A DNA stretch of 46,496 nt from the IMG/VR virus record IMGVR_UViG_3300049043_000241, positions 1 to 46,496 of that record; one strand, given 5' to 3'. The notes under the pieces are model-generated. The model saw only the letters and a list, made by a program, of their open reading frames with translations. It searched no databases and was not told the origin of the DNA. The first letter of the stretch is position 1. Each line of letters starts with the position of its first letter. The translations under genes and the position numbers were made by a program. Positions 39,929 to 46,204 of this stretch are shown in pieces. This DNA is from a virus.

Positions 39929-40102
39929 ATGATTGTTGAATTTTCAAGGCAGGAACTGACTTTTCTCCTTACTCTTCTGCAGAGTGACAGGCAGACTGCC
40001 CTTCAACTCTTAGCGGCTGAACATGCCTACAAGCCTTCTCTTCTGCCTAAGTTAGAAAATGCTTACAAAGCATTGAAGCGCAATGAAGCGGAATCGGACT
40101 AA
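39929..40102 (+). CDS. small helical protein, 57 aa
   Basis: An intact frame, MIVEFSRQELTFLLTLLQSD followed by RQTALQLLAAEHAY and LLPKLENAYKALKRNEAESD. Entirely helical and leucine-rich with a charged end. The upstream in-frame start at 39917 would lie inside the inverted repeat. It is in the rightward operon after terL. The family is not recognised, though short phage proteins beginning with M...L...E......LL are common. Confidence 0.55.
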   Translation: MIVEFSRQELTFLLTLLQSDRQTALQLLAAEHAYKPSLLPKLENAYKALKRNEAESD

Positions 40103-40126
40103 ACTGTAGGGGACTTCTTTCTTGCC

Positions 40127-40368
40127 ATGGCCATTTCTCCTGCCGCCGAAGACGCTTTGGCATGGGCCATGCGGGCCGCTGATGCCATGGAAGAAGCTGC
40201 CAGGCTCTTTGGTCCATCAAGTGAAGATTCGCGCCTTGCGTAGAAGGCTCATGAGCACTTCATGGAAGACTACCATTCGCTGCTAAATGAAGAGCCGCAG
40301 GGTACGTTCTGGGAAAGGCGCTGTGCAGAGTGTCCCTGCTGCCTGGCTGCAAAGATTACGACGTTTGA
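40127..40368 (+). CDS. small conserved-looking protein (about 80 aa, frameshifted)
   Basis: ATG at 40127 gives MAISPAAEDALAWAMRAADA and EEAARLFGPSSEDSRLA, where a stop appears. Adding one base continues with AHEHFMEDYHSLLNEEPQGT and FWERRCAE, and a second shift near 40.34 kb gives LPGCKDYDV before TGA at 40366-40368. The FWE+RC.E(.P)...C(K/R)DYDV ending has the look of a small Cys-pair protein. No known function; confidence comes from the coherent residues on both sides of each shift. Confidence 0.5.
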
Positions 40369-40370
40369 TC

Positions 40371-40499
40371 GTGGTGCGTTTGTTTTACAGCCTCCATGGA
40401 AAGAGGCGTGAGCTTTTGGTGCCGTTTCATGAAGCTCGCAAGCATGCTCGTCGCCTGTTGGCAGAAGGAGCCGCCATCTATTGGAGCGAAGTGGTTTGA
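40371..40499 (+). CDS. small basic protein, 42 aa
   Basis: A GTG start follows the preceding stop by two bases: VVRLFYSLHGKRRELLVPFH then EARKHARRLLAEGAAIYWSE. Basic and amphipathic, rich in R, H and L. It is probably the last gene of the rightward operon. The family is not recognised. Confidence 0.4.
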   Translation: MVRLFYSLHGKRRELLVPFHEARKHARRLLAEGAAIYWSEVV

Positions 40500-40706
40500 A
40501 CTGGTGTCAGCAAACGCTGAAGAGATGCTATGCTGATGTCGCTTCCGGCTGGAGCCCATTGGCCAATGGTTGATCAGCATCCTCATCAATGCTGGTCCTT
40601 TCGTGGATTCCGTTATCAGGCGAGTTGAAGCGTCTGATTGCTTGACAGGGTGTTGGGGCCGCACTCCATTGATTCTGAATGCGGGAACACCCTGTCTCCA
40701 CTGTTT
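40500..40706. repeat. intergenic region with 11-bp perfect inverted repeat
   Basis: Between the rightward operon and the convergent gene ending at 40707 no gene is convincing. GACAGGGTGTT (40644-40654) and AACACCCTGTC (40686-40696) pair perfectly around a 31-base loop. This could be a bidirectional transcription terminator (without U-tract), a protein-binding palindrome, or a packaging or recombination site. Confidence 0.5.
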
Positions 40707-40919
40707 TCAAGAATTTTGCTGGGCTTTGTCTTCTTGAGAGTGAATGTAAGTCTTTAGCTCATGCACATAGCTTCTGAGCATTGCGGCTTTTTCCAGGTGC
40801 CAGGGGTCACGATGGAGGAAGTAAAGCTCCATGTGAGAATCAATGGCCTTTAGGCAATTATGAATGGGCGCGTTCCATCGTGAGCGGATGGGAGTGTCAA
40901 ACGTCCGACGCTCTTCCAT
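40707..40919 (-). CDS. small helical protein, 70 aa
   Basis: An intact frame, MEERRTFDTPIRSRWNAPIH then NCLKAIDSHMELYFLHRDPW and HLEKAAMLRSYVHELKTYIH. Two helices rich in H, L and E. It overlaps the 3' end of the phosphoesterase gene by 23 bp, so it is translationally coupled and ends the leftward operon. Family not recognised. Confidence 0.55.
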   Translation of the reverse strand: MEERRTFDTPIRSRWNAPIHNCLKAIDSHMELYFLHRDPWHLEKAAMLRSYVHELKTYIHSQEDKAQQNS

Positions 40920-41454
40920 TGGCTTTGAAATAAGCCTTTATGCTCTCCAATGCTACCGGCTCAAAGTCGTTTCTTTCTAGACAGGCGTTGAAATAACGAC
41001 GATCCGCTTGTTCGCCTTTCATCACTTGATGGCAGTGCAAGTGGCCATGCACGTTGCCTAGGTAGTGACCCTGCAGATTGTCGGGATGCACGGGAATGTG
41101 AGTGAAGATGAGCCCTCCTGGCATGGTGCTATCACCACTCCGAAAGAAAGCCCCTCGAATGTCCTCAAAGTAAGGAAGGTAGTCTTTCAGCTTGTAAATG
41201 TCATGATTACCCCGTACCAAGATCTTCGTGCCATTTAGTTCATTGAGCAATGGCAGAGCATTGCGAGAAATGGCCACGTCACCAAGAATGTACACTCTGT
41301 CCTTCTGGTGGATCTTCTTGTTCCATTTTGCAATGAGTGTCTCGTGCATCTCATCTAGAGACGAGAATGGTCTCAATGGCTCGCCGTCGGGACGCACAAA
41401 GTCGAGCATCTTCGCGTGGCCGAGATGCAAGTCTGAAGTGACAAAGGCGCTCAT
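40897..41454 (-). CDS. calcineurin-like metallophosphoesterase, 185 aa
   Basis: All metal-ligand motifs are present in an intact frame: TSDLHLGH (DxH), YILGDVA (GD), ILVRGNHD (GNHD), LIFTHIPVH (H) and NVHGHLH (GHxH). Compact phage and bacterial enzymes of this type hydrolyse phosphoesters or diesters, including nucleotides and 2',3'-cyclic ends; the substrate cannot be told from sequence. A tRNA-like sequence lies 16 bp upstream, so both may share a transcript, and a role in RNA end processing is possible but unproven. Confidence 0.88.
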   Translation of the reverse strand: MSAFVTSDLHLGHAKMLDFVRPDGEPLRPFSSLDEMHETLIAKWNKKIHQKDRVYILGDVAISRNALPLLNELNGTKILVRGNHDIYKLKDYLPYFEDIRGAFFRSGDSTMPGGLIFTHIPVHPDNLQGHYLGNVHGHLHCHQVMKGEQADRRYFNACLERNDFEPVALESIKAYFKANGRASDV

Positions 41455-41470
41455 GAGAGGGCTATGGAAA

Positions 41471-41539
41471 GGACTCTTCCAGGAATCGAACCTGGCATTC
41501 TGGGCTATCTGCCCAACGTGTATCCAACACTAAAGAGCC
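41471..41539 (-). tRNA. tRNA-like sequence, anticodon GAU (Ile) by position
   Basis: On the minus strand: acceptor GGCTCTT pairs with AAGAGTC (one G-T), D arm GTG-TTGGATA-CAC, anticodon stem TTGGG/CCCAG with loop CAGATAG, variable AATG, T arm CCAGG-TTCGATT-CCTGG, discriminator C. All four arms form. The loop places GAT at 34-36 (41507-41509), but position 33 is A rather than the near-universal U, and the D loop is short. CCA is not encoded. Either a sequencing error or a degenerate or unusual tRNA. Confidence 0.65.
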
Positions 41540-41940
41540 AGTGACCCCCAGGTTTGAGCATCGTTGAGAGGCTTAGGGGGTGTTGCTTCGTTCTCCCTCG
41601 GCGATCCGAAGAACGCGGGACGGTGATTGCAGACCGCATAATGGTAGGAGGGACCCGGATCAAGTGCACCAGGAATCCTCTTTTGCGTCACCCAGCAGCG
41701 CTGGGGAGAGGCATTGCACTTCCTACAAATTGGAACGATGGCAACTGCCCGCCATCGCGACCCGGCAGTGGGTCAGCCCGATGCCGAAGCAGAGCGGGAA
41801 CGCGAACCAGCAAGCTGGTCGCTCCCTGCCGACAGAGCAGCAGGGGGAGGAACGATGGAGCAAGCGTGAAGGTCATCCAACAATGGGGATGCCAGTGACG
41901 AACAGAGGCTTGCCCTCCGTCGCTTGAAACTATAGCACAA
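41540..41940. other. gene-poor, GC-rich stretch with several short hairpins
   Basis: About 400 bases upstream of the tRNA contain no convincing gene; the open frames present have unphage-like composition and no start context. Small perfect hairpins are visible, for example CCCAGCAGCGCTGGG (41691-41705) and CCAGCAAGCTGG (41807-41818), and the decamer GGAACGATGG occurs twice (41732-41741 and 41849-41858). The stretch may hold degenerate tRNAs or a structured RNA, but I cannot fold a second complete tRNA. Confidence 0.4.
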
Positions 41941-41965
41941 AGCCCCCTGTGCGAACAGAGGGCCT
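41941..41965 (-). terminator. probable terminator of the ribonucleotide reductase operon
   Basis: Minus strand: GGCCCTCTGT-TCGC-ACAGGGGGC followed by TTTGTG. A stem of about nine pairs with one mismatch, a UUCG-like tetraloop and a short T-run. It lies 18 bp after the stop at 41983. Confidence 0.6.
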
Positions 41966-41982
41966 TGGCGGGAGAAATGCTG

Positions 41983-42135
41983 CTATTTCGACGGTAAGTG
42001 TCCTTTTATCTGAACCTTGATCGCCACTGGCCGGTGGCATAGTGACCAAGGGAAGGTCTTTTCCGCTGGCGCCGCTGCATTTCCCAGTAAAGCGTAGCCC
42101 AAGCCAAGTCCGAAGTCAAGGCTGGTACTAGGCAC
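41983..42135 (-). CDS. small gene coupled to the RNR beta subunit, 50 aa
   Basis: GTG at 42135 shares a base with the TAG of the beta-subunit gene (TAGTG). It reads PSTSLDFGLGLGYALLGNAA then APAEKTFPWSLCHRP and a basic end. The G/L-rich segment (FGLGLGYALLG) could be a short membrane helix. It is the last frame before a terminator. No family recognised; a small RNR-linked or host-takeover peptide is only a guess. Confidence 0.4.
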   Translation of the reverse strand: MPSTSLDFGLGLGYALLGNAAAPAEKTFPWSLCHRPVAIKVQIKGHLPSK

Positions 42136-42878
42136 TATTGCCTAGAGTAGTTAGGGAGTGAAGTGTTGGGGCTTTCAAAGAAGGCAATCGCCCTGCTGCT
42201 GCGCGTGGCAGCCATCTCAGGAGCCTTACCAGTCCCAGAACAGGCTTTGCGACTGACGCAGCCAGAAGTCCTTCTCTAGCCATTGATTGGAAGAAGTGCT
42301 GAGATCGTCAAAGAGCCATGCCACAGTGGCGGCACGAAGCCTGTCAAGACTCTGGCTTTCCTTCTCGCCCAGTTCCTTGCTGACCATGGCATTGATCACC
42401 GGTGTGAACCCTCTCATCTCTGACTTATGTCTTGCGAGACAGTGCGCATACCCACATCGCCCGTTTGCCGGAAGAAAGGAAGCGCCACAAAAAAGACAGA
42501 ACGCTCAAGGATGCCTGCCTTAAGGATGGGGTGGGCAGGATGCTGATTCCATGCGCTCAAGATGCTCAGCACTTCCCGCTCGGCCTTGGCATTGGTGCCA
42601 TGAGCTGCAGCAACGTAATCAAGAGCTTCAAGGTGGCGGTCTTCGTCCTCTTGGTTGGAGCGCAGTGCTTCGATGATGCCAGGAGTGGAAGGCAGTTCCT
42701 TTTGCATGCCTTCCTCAAGAAGCTCTTTCACGGGAATCTCTAGATGGCGCAAAGCAAGAGCCTTGAACAGCGTGTCTTCGGCTCCTTCCGTCACAGTGCC
42801 CTTCGCCACTGGCACGGCCTGCCATGCACGCTTTTTCTCAAGAACATTGGCATAAGGAGATTTTTGAGCAGCAGCCAT
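42135..42878 (-). CDS. ferritin-like diiron protein, probable class I RNR beta subunit (248 codons)
   Basis: ATG at 42878, MAAAQKSPYANVLEKKRAWQ, then FKALALRHLEIPVKELLEEG and IIEALRSNQEDEDRHLEALD. EDEDRH supplies a first ExxH iron motif and LERSVFFVALPFFRQTGDVG the next helix. The second ExxH motif is visible only in a shifted frame near 42405-42425, as DERVH. After that come INAMVSKELGEKESQSLDRL, EKDFWLRQSQSLF and, after another indel near 42.24 kb, APEMAATRSSRAIAFFE and SLPNYSRQ. Much shorter than standard NrdB (about 350 aa). Directly downstream of the alpha subunit; likely its radical-generating partner. Confidence 0.7.
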
Positions 42879-42951
42879 TTTTGAGCAAGCAATGGGAAAA
42901 GAATGAAAAAGGGGAGACAACTCCCCTCATGACTGAACTATGGAGAGAAAA

Positions 42952-44396
42952 TCATTCAGCGCATGCACTGCAGAAGCCAGCTTCCACATTGCAAACGACA
43001 GGCTCTCCCTCGGCTTCGTCATCGAAGCCAAACATGCTCTTAAAGGAATCGTCTAGGGCAGCGTAAGCATCGTCTTTCCTTTGCATGTCTGGGAGGACTT
43101 GCAAGGAATAGTACATGCTTGTCTGAGGAGATTCTAGCCAATCACGAAGAAACTCTTCGTCGTAAGTGACCATATCGCCCCAAGTGTTAAACGAATAGCC
43201 GTGGAAAAGGCCAGTGCGTTGATACAGCTCAACAATGCCATTCGCTACTTTCTTATATGCTTCCCAGCCCACTTCAGCGGCAATTTCTACTTCCCCATAG
43301 TCAAAACTCTCTACGCCGAAGGTGCCGGAATCTTGATGCAACAATTCGCCCAATGGGAGGGGCAATTTCAGGAGCAGTTGTAAAGCCTTTGGAATCGACA
43401 TAGCGGTAGGAGCAAGACGCCGTAGGAGCAATGCAGAAGGCGCGTTCCATGCCGTGCTCGCGAGCCACTTCAGCAGCAGCCCAAATGCCATTGCGCAGGG
43501 CCTTCACGGCTTCACCAGCAGGCTTCTCGCCCCAGTGGTGACACCAAGGGTGAGGGTCGTCATCCAAGAATGCTTCAAGGGCATCGCCAAAGTCTTTATA
43601 GGAGATGCCATGGAGGGCAAGAAAATTGGCAAGGCCAAGCATGCCAAGGCCCACCTGCTTGTCAATGCAAGGGGGAGATATTCGCCAGTATCCCCAACGC
43701 CAGTGCGAGGATGAAGGGCGCATAGCTGCTTCATCGCATCAACAAACACTTCTCCTGAGATCTCCAACAGAACAAGCGCCCATATTGACATGCTGAAGGA
43801 GACAAGTGCCGCGATGAAGATAGTACTTCCAGGCAAACGTTTGGACGAATGCGCTTTCCATTGTGGTCGTGGCGAATCTTGTTGAGCCAAATACTGCCAG
43901 AGGCAATGCCCTTTAACAGCTCTTCAATCAATTGTCCAGAAGCCCGTTCAAGAAACTGTTTATCAACATTCACACACCTTTTCACCCATGGAAGCTCTTG
44001 GTTGGAAGCCTTAATGAAATCAATGATATCAGGATGATTGTAGTCAAGATGAAGAACTACGGCGCCGTTTTTATAGCGACCACCACGACGAAGGATTTCA
44101 TTGAGCGTGGAATAAATCTTGCCGAAGCTAACGGGACCACTCGCGACTAGGCCTTTGCCATTTTCTTCGCCTTTCCCTCGCAGCTCAGACAAATGCACTG
44201 CCACGCCAGCGCCATTGCGAAGACCATGGGAAACAAAACGCCACGACGCTTCAATGCCATCTTCCCCTTCCATTGAATCTTCTACCACAAAGACAGTGCA
44301 ACTCACCGGGAGCCTGCCCTCCAAATCATCCATCCAACTTTGCACTCGTCCTGTGCGAGCAATCTTTTCGCACTTTGCTTGTTCCTTGAGCTTCAT
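42952..44396 (-). CDS. nrdA: ribonucleotide reductase alpha subunit, short phage form (about 480 codons)
   Basis: MKLKEQAKCEKIARTGRVQS at 44396. Active-site elements in order: LPVSCTVFVV (first redox Cys), GLRNGAGVAVHLSELRGKG, GGRYKNGAVVLHLDYNHPDI, IRPNVCLEV (N-x-C-x-E radical site), and after an indel near 43.8 kb LLQHVNMGACS (second redox Cys), then IAPTASCSYRYVDSKG. Near the end TSMYYSLQVLPDM carries a YY pair like the class I radical-transfer tyrosines, and the C-terminus has CNVEAGFCSACAE, a reducible Cys tail. Reduces ribonucleotides for phage DNA synthesis. It lacks the N-terminal ATP cone and is about two thirds of the usual length. Confidence 0.88.
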
Positions 44397-44404
44397 GAGA
44401 CAAC

Positions 44405-44424
44405 AAAAGCCCGCTTAGCGGGCC
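44405..44424 (-). terminator. terminator/attenuator hairpin just before the RNR alpha gene
   Basis: Minus strand: GCCCGC-TAA-GCGGGC followed by TTTTG. The perfect 6-bp GC stem ends 13 bp before the ATG at 44396. It follows the small gene ending at 44472. A terminator this close to a start codon could attenuate RNR expression or occupy its ribosome-binding region. Confidence 0.65.
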
Positions 44425-44471
44425 GTGATCAGCAAAAGGAAGGCTAGCGCAGATCCCCTCCTCTCAACTGG

Positions 44472-44660
44472 CTAGTCGCAAAGAAATTCTGCATCATCAA
44501 TGGACTGGCGATCACGAGCAAAAAGCAAAGCTTCATTCTTGCTGCGAAAGTAATAGGGATTGCCTTCATGAGCAATGAACCATTGATAGTCGGGCCGAGA
44601 ATGAACTGGCCAAATCTTGATGGCTCCCGCCATAAAAGGCGCTGGTAGATCGTCAAACAC
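44472..44660 (-). CDS. small hypothetical protein, 62 aa
   Basis: GTG at 44660 opens FDDLPAPFMAGAIKIWPVHS, RPDYQWFIAHEGNPYYFRSK and NEALLFARDRQSIDDAEFL. The in-frame upstream residues SKDWGFIV suggest the true start may lie a few codons earlier. Aromatic-rich alpha/beta sequence of unknown family (a short strand-helix protein with DYQWFI..EGN.YYF). In the leftward operon before RNR. Confidence 0.55.
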   Translation of the reverse strand: MFDDLPAPFMAGAIKIWPVHSRPDYQWFIAHEGNPYYFRSKNEALLFARDRQSIDDAEFLCD

Positions 44661-44725
44661 AATAAAGCCCCAGTCTTTTGATAAGACTCAGGGCAAAACA
44701 ATGGGGAAGAATGGAAGCAATTGTC

Positions 44726-45097
44726 TTACGAAACCACGCCAGGCTTTACGAGAGAACTAAAGAGATCATCAATGGAACAGAGGATGCTTCCTTCGTAGCC
44801 TTTTGCCACAAGGCCTTCATTTAGCCAGTGGTAGATTTTCTCAAAGAGCAAGCTCAGTGGCGTTCTCATGAGACAGGAAGCCTTCATGGACGTCAGCAAG
44901 CATGTCGGCAATGCAGTCGTAAATGCCGTCTTGCTTTTCCTTTCTACTTCCCGCATGGCAGCTAGGTAGCCGAATGCAGCAGCAGTGGCATGGTCCTTGC
45001 AAGTTGACCATTCCTTGAAGCGTTCCTTTAGGGCTGGTAGTTCCGTGCCATTGGAGAAGTCCATGGCAAGGGCAAATAACTCTTCGCTGAAAGGCAT
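44726..45097 (-). CDS. hypothetical protein, about 123 aa, frameshifted
   Basis: MPFSEELFALAMDFSNGTEL then ERFKEWSTCKDHATAAAFGY and LAAMREVER. A shift near 44.94 kb gives DGIYDCIADMLADVHEGFLS, and a shift near 44.85 kb returns to EKIYHWLNEGLVAKGYEGS and a hydrophobic end. Predominantly helical. No family recognised; a plausible early/middle accessory gene. Confidence 0.5.
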   Translation of the reverse strand: MPFSEELFALAMDFSNGTELPALKERFKEWSTCKDHATAAAFGYLAAMREVERKSKTAFTTALPTCLLTSMKASCLMRTPLSLLFEKIYHWLNEGLVAKGYEGSILCSIDDLFSSLVKPGVVS

Positions 45098-45127
45098 GGT
45101 AAGAGTGCGGAAGGCGTCCTGATGGTT

Positions 45128-45372
45128 CTACCAGTCAGGGTACGAACAGGGTAGCTGGTCTTCGCCTTTTGTCAATTCCCAGCTCATGAGGGTCATTTGA
45201 TGGCCTTGCTTGCCCGTGTAGGCGCCTGGCTGGTAGCAGCTTGTCTTCCCTGGCCTAATGGCCTTCTCAAGCTCCCTTACAGCCTTGTCCCAGGAGCGCT
45301 CAGAAGTGCACATACACCCTCCATTGCTCTCTCACTTCTACTAGGTCGCAGCGACTGTCTGTGTAGGCCATG
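45128..45372 (-). CDS. small hypothetical protein (about 81 aa, one frameshift)
   Basis: ATG at 45372 gives MAYTDSRCDLVEVREQWRVY and VHF; one base added near 45.3 kb continues SERSWDKAVRELEKAIRPGK and GHQMTLMSWELTKGEDQLP to a stop at 45128. The start is 24 bp downstream of a palindromic operator-like site (45397-45412). The EVREQWRVYV strand followed by a SW.KAVRELEKA helix gives a simple beta-alpha layout. Family unknown. Confidence 0.5.
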
Positions 45373-45642
45373 GGAAATGATCAAGATAAAGTAACAGTCT
45401 CGTTTGAGACTCGCTTGATCAGAGATAAGACAATCCTGATGCTTGGACTCTGCAAAGTATGGTTGCGTGCCATTGTCCCTGTAGTACCACCCAAGTCCTT
45501 TCATAAACGCTTTTACGACCACGGTGGCCATTCGACACCTGTGCTTTTTAAGACGCGGAAGACCAGCCGCTTCATAAATGTCTCCCGCTGGAATCCTCGT
45601 ACGTTTATCAAGCGCCACAAAAGACCAACTCTTGATTCCCAT
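45277..45642 (-). CDS. hypothetical protein, up to 121 codons
   Basis: ATG at 45642, MGIKSWSFVALDKRTRIPAG, then DIYEAAGLPRLKKHRCRMA, KAFMKGLGWYYRDNGTQPYF and a less convincing end that overlaps the next gene and its operator. The true stop is probably earlier and masked by an indel near 45.42 kb. A basic central part is followed by GWYYRDNGTQPYF, a short beta hairpin. Two GTCTCA half-sites lie directly upstream of the ATG. Family unknown. Confidence 0.45.
   Translation of the reverse strand: MGIKSWSFVALDKRTRIPAGDIYEAAGLPRLKKHRCRMATVVVKAFMKGLGWYYRDNGTQPYFAESKHQDCLISDQASLKRDCYFILIISHGLHRQSLRPSRSERAMEGVCALLSAPGTRL
45397..45412. promoter_or_regulatory. operator-like palindrome AGTCTC-N4-GAGACT
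   Basis: A 16-bp inverted repeat, AGTCTCGTTTGAGACT, 25-40 bp upstream of the gene starting at 45372. It has the same half-sites as the palindrome at 46052-46067. Confidence 0.5.
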
Positions 45643-45644
45643 CC

Positions 45645-45767
45645 TGAGACTAATGAGACCATGAATGAGAGCAACTCCGCCTTCCAGAACGCAGTCTACG
45701 CCCTTTCGTCCCCTTCGTCTGTCTCACCATGAGACTCGCGCGCTTTGATGAGACTGGACGTTATAAT
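45645..45767. promoter_or_regulatory. cluster of TGAGAC/GTCTCA half-sites with a TATAAT box
   Basis: TGAGAC occurs at 45645, 45654, 45730 and 45749, with GTCTCA at 45721 facing the 45730 copy (GTCTCA-CCA-TGAGAC). TATAAT lies at 45762-45767 on the plus strand, read as ATTATA on the minus strand. This gap of about 150 bp between the gene starting at 45642 and the micro-ORF ending at 45795 looks regulatory. A basic 26-codon frame at 45650-45730 (minus) is probably incidental. Confidence 0.5.
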
Positions 45768-45794
45768 AGCAATAGGCGCAGCGTGCATGCGTTG

Positions 45795-45887
45795 TTACGA
45801 GAGGCTGGTAGCGAGCAGTTCAGCAACCTTCGCCTGAGCCGCTTCGAGAGGGAGCCCCCAAGGCGTCATTTCATAGCGGCTCTTCAT
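45795..45887 (-). CDS. micro-ORF 2, 30 aa
   Basis: ATG at 45887 with an excellent GAGAGGAGGG ribosome binding site 6 bases upstream. The product is MKSRYEMTPWGLPLEAAQAK followed by VAELLATSLS: an aromatic start and an amphipathic helix. It is the downstream member of a diverged tandem pair: the nucleotide blocks GGAGGGTTGTGA and GGCGAAGGTTGCT also occur in micro-ORF 1. Function unknown; such peptides can be leader peptides or small host-protein inhibitors. Confidence 0.6.
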   Translation of the reverse strand: MKSRYEMTPWGLPLEAAQAKVAELLATSLS

Positions 45888-45913
45888 CACAACCCTCCTC
45901 TCGACTTACTTCT

Positions 45914-45985
45914 TTAAGCAACCTTCGCCAGGAGCCCGTACGAGCTGAGCCCCAAGCGACCACCGTCATAGGGCTCCCTCTTCAC
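45914..45985 (-). CDS. micro-ORF 1, 23 aa
   Basis: GTG at 45985 preceded by AAGGAGGGTT. The product reads KREPYDGGRLGLSSYGLLAK then VA and stops at TAA. Compared with micro-ORF 2 the peptides share K-R/S-x-Y near the start and GL...(A)AKVA at the end, as expected of a duplicated gene. The short SD-to-start spacing and the missing ATG suggest one lost base or a recent degeneration. Confidence 0.5.
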   Translation of the reverse strand: MKREPYDGGRLGLSSYGLLAKVA

Positions 45986-46032
45986 AACCCTCCTTTCAAT
46001 CCTTCTTCTTTAACAGTAGTTTGATCGCCCAT
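45982..46032 (-). CDS. leader-like ORF, 16 aa, coupled to micro-ORF 1
   Basis: ATG at 46032: MGDQTTVKEEGLKGGL, whose TGA overlaps the GTG of micro-ORF 1. The last codons encode the Shine-Dalgarno of the next frame (GGAGGG), so translation of this leader would pass directly into it. It begins 20 bp downstream of the operator palindrome at 46052. Confidence 0.4.
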   Translation of the reverse strand: MGDQTTVKEEGLKGGL

Positions 46033-46051
46033 GGTGTGCGCAGCTACGACC

Positions 46052-46088
46052 AGTCTCACTTGAGACTAGCTTGAGACGATAATGAGAC
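46052..46088. promoter_or_regulatory. operator palindrome and phased TGAGAC repeats
   Basis: AGTCTCA-CT-TGAGACT (46052-46067) is a perfect 7-bp palindrome; additional TGAGAC copies start at 46072 and 46083, giving three copies (46061, 46072, 46083) spaced exactly 11 bp. On the minus strand CATTAT (46081-46086) could be a weak -10, with TTGTTC 18 bp upstream as -35, so binding here would block leftward transcription into the micro-ORF operon. Confidence 0.55.
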
Positions 46089-46146
46089 AAAGAAGGGGCG
46101 ACGAACAACGCCGCTTGAGGCGGCTCCTGAACTAAGCCCCTTCTTT
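46089..46146. terminator. nested hairpin: 11-bp stem around an inner 5-bp stem
   Basis: AAAGAAGGGGC (46089-46099) pairs perfectly with GCCCCTTCTTT (46136-46146). Inside, GCCGC-TTGAG-GCGGC (46110-46124) forms a second hairpin. T-runs follow on both strands (CTTTTCG rightward, CTTTGTC leftward). It may be a bidirectional terminator or a cruciform or structured RNA element at the edge of the control region. Confidence 0.55.
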
Positions 46147-46165
46147 TCGAGCACTTACTAACCAC

Positions 46166-46204
46166 TTACGAACGTGCTCGTAACAGTTACGAACGTGCTC
46201 GTAA
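46166..46204. repeat. two tandem copies of an 18-bp imperfect palindrome, 21-bp period
   Basis: TTACGAACGTGCTCGTAA occurs at 46166-46183 and again, identical, at 46187-46204. Each copy has TTACGA/TCGTAA arms. The 21-bp spacing places both on the same face of the helix, as expected for cooperative binding of a dimeric repressor or an initiator protein. Confidence 0.7.

Noticed and set aside
41554-41927. Two overlapping plus-strand frames of about 115 codons
   Set aside because: Arg/Cys/Pro-rich sequence without start context, on the strand opposite the local operon, in a hairpin-rich stretch; coding is not supported.
46166-46204. Short tandem repeats as a CRISPR array
   Set aside because: Only two copies with a 3-bp gap, no spacers, and no cas genes; better read as tandem operators.
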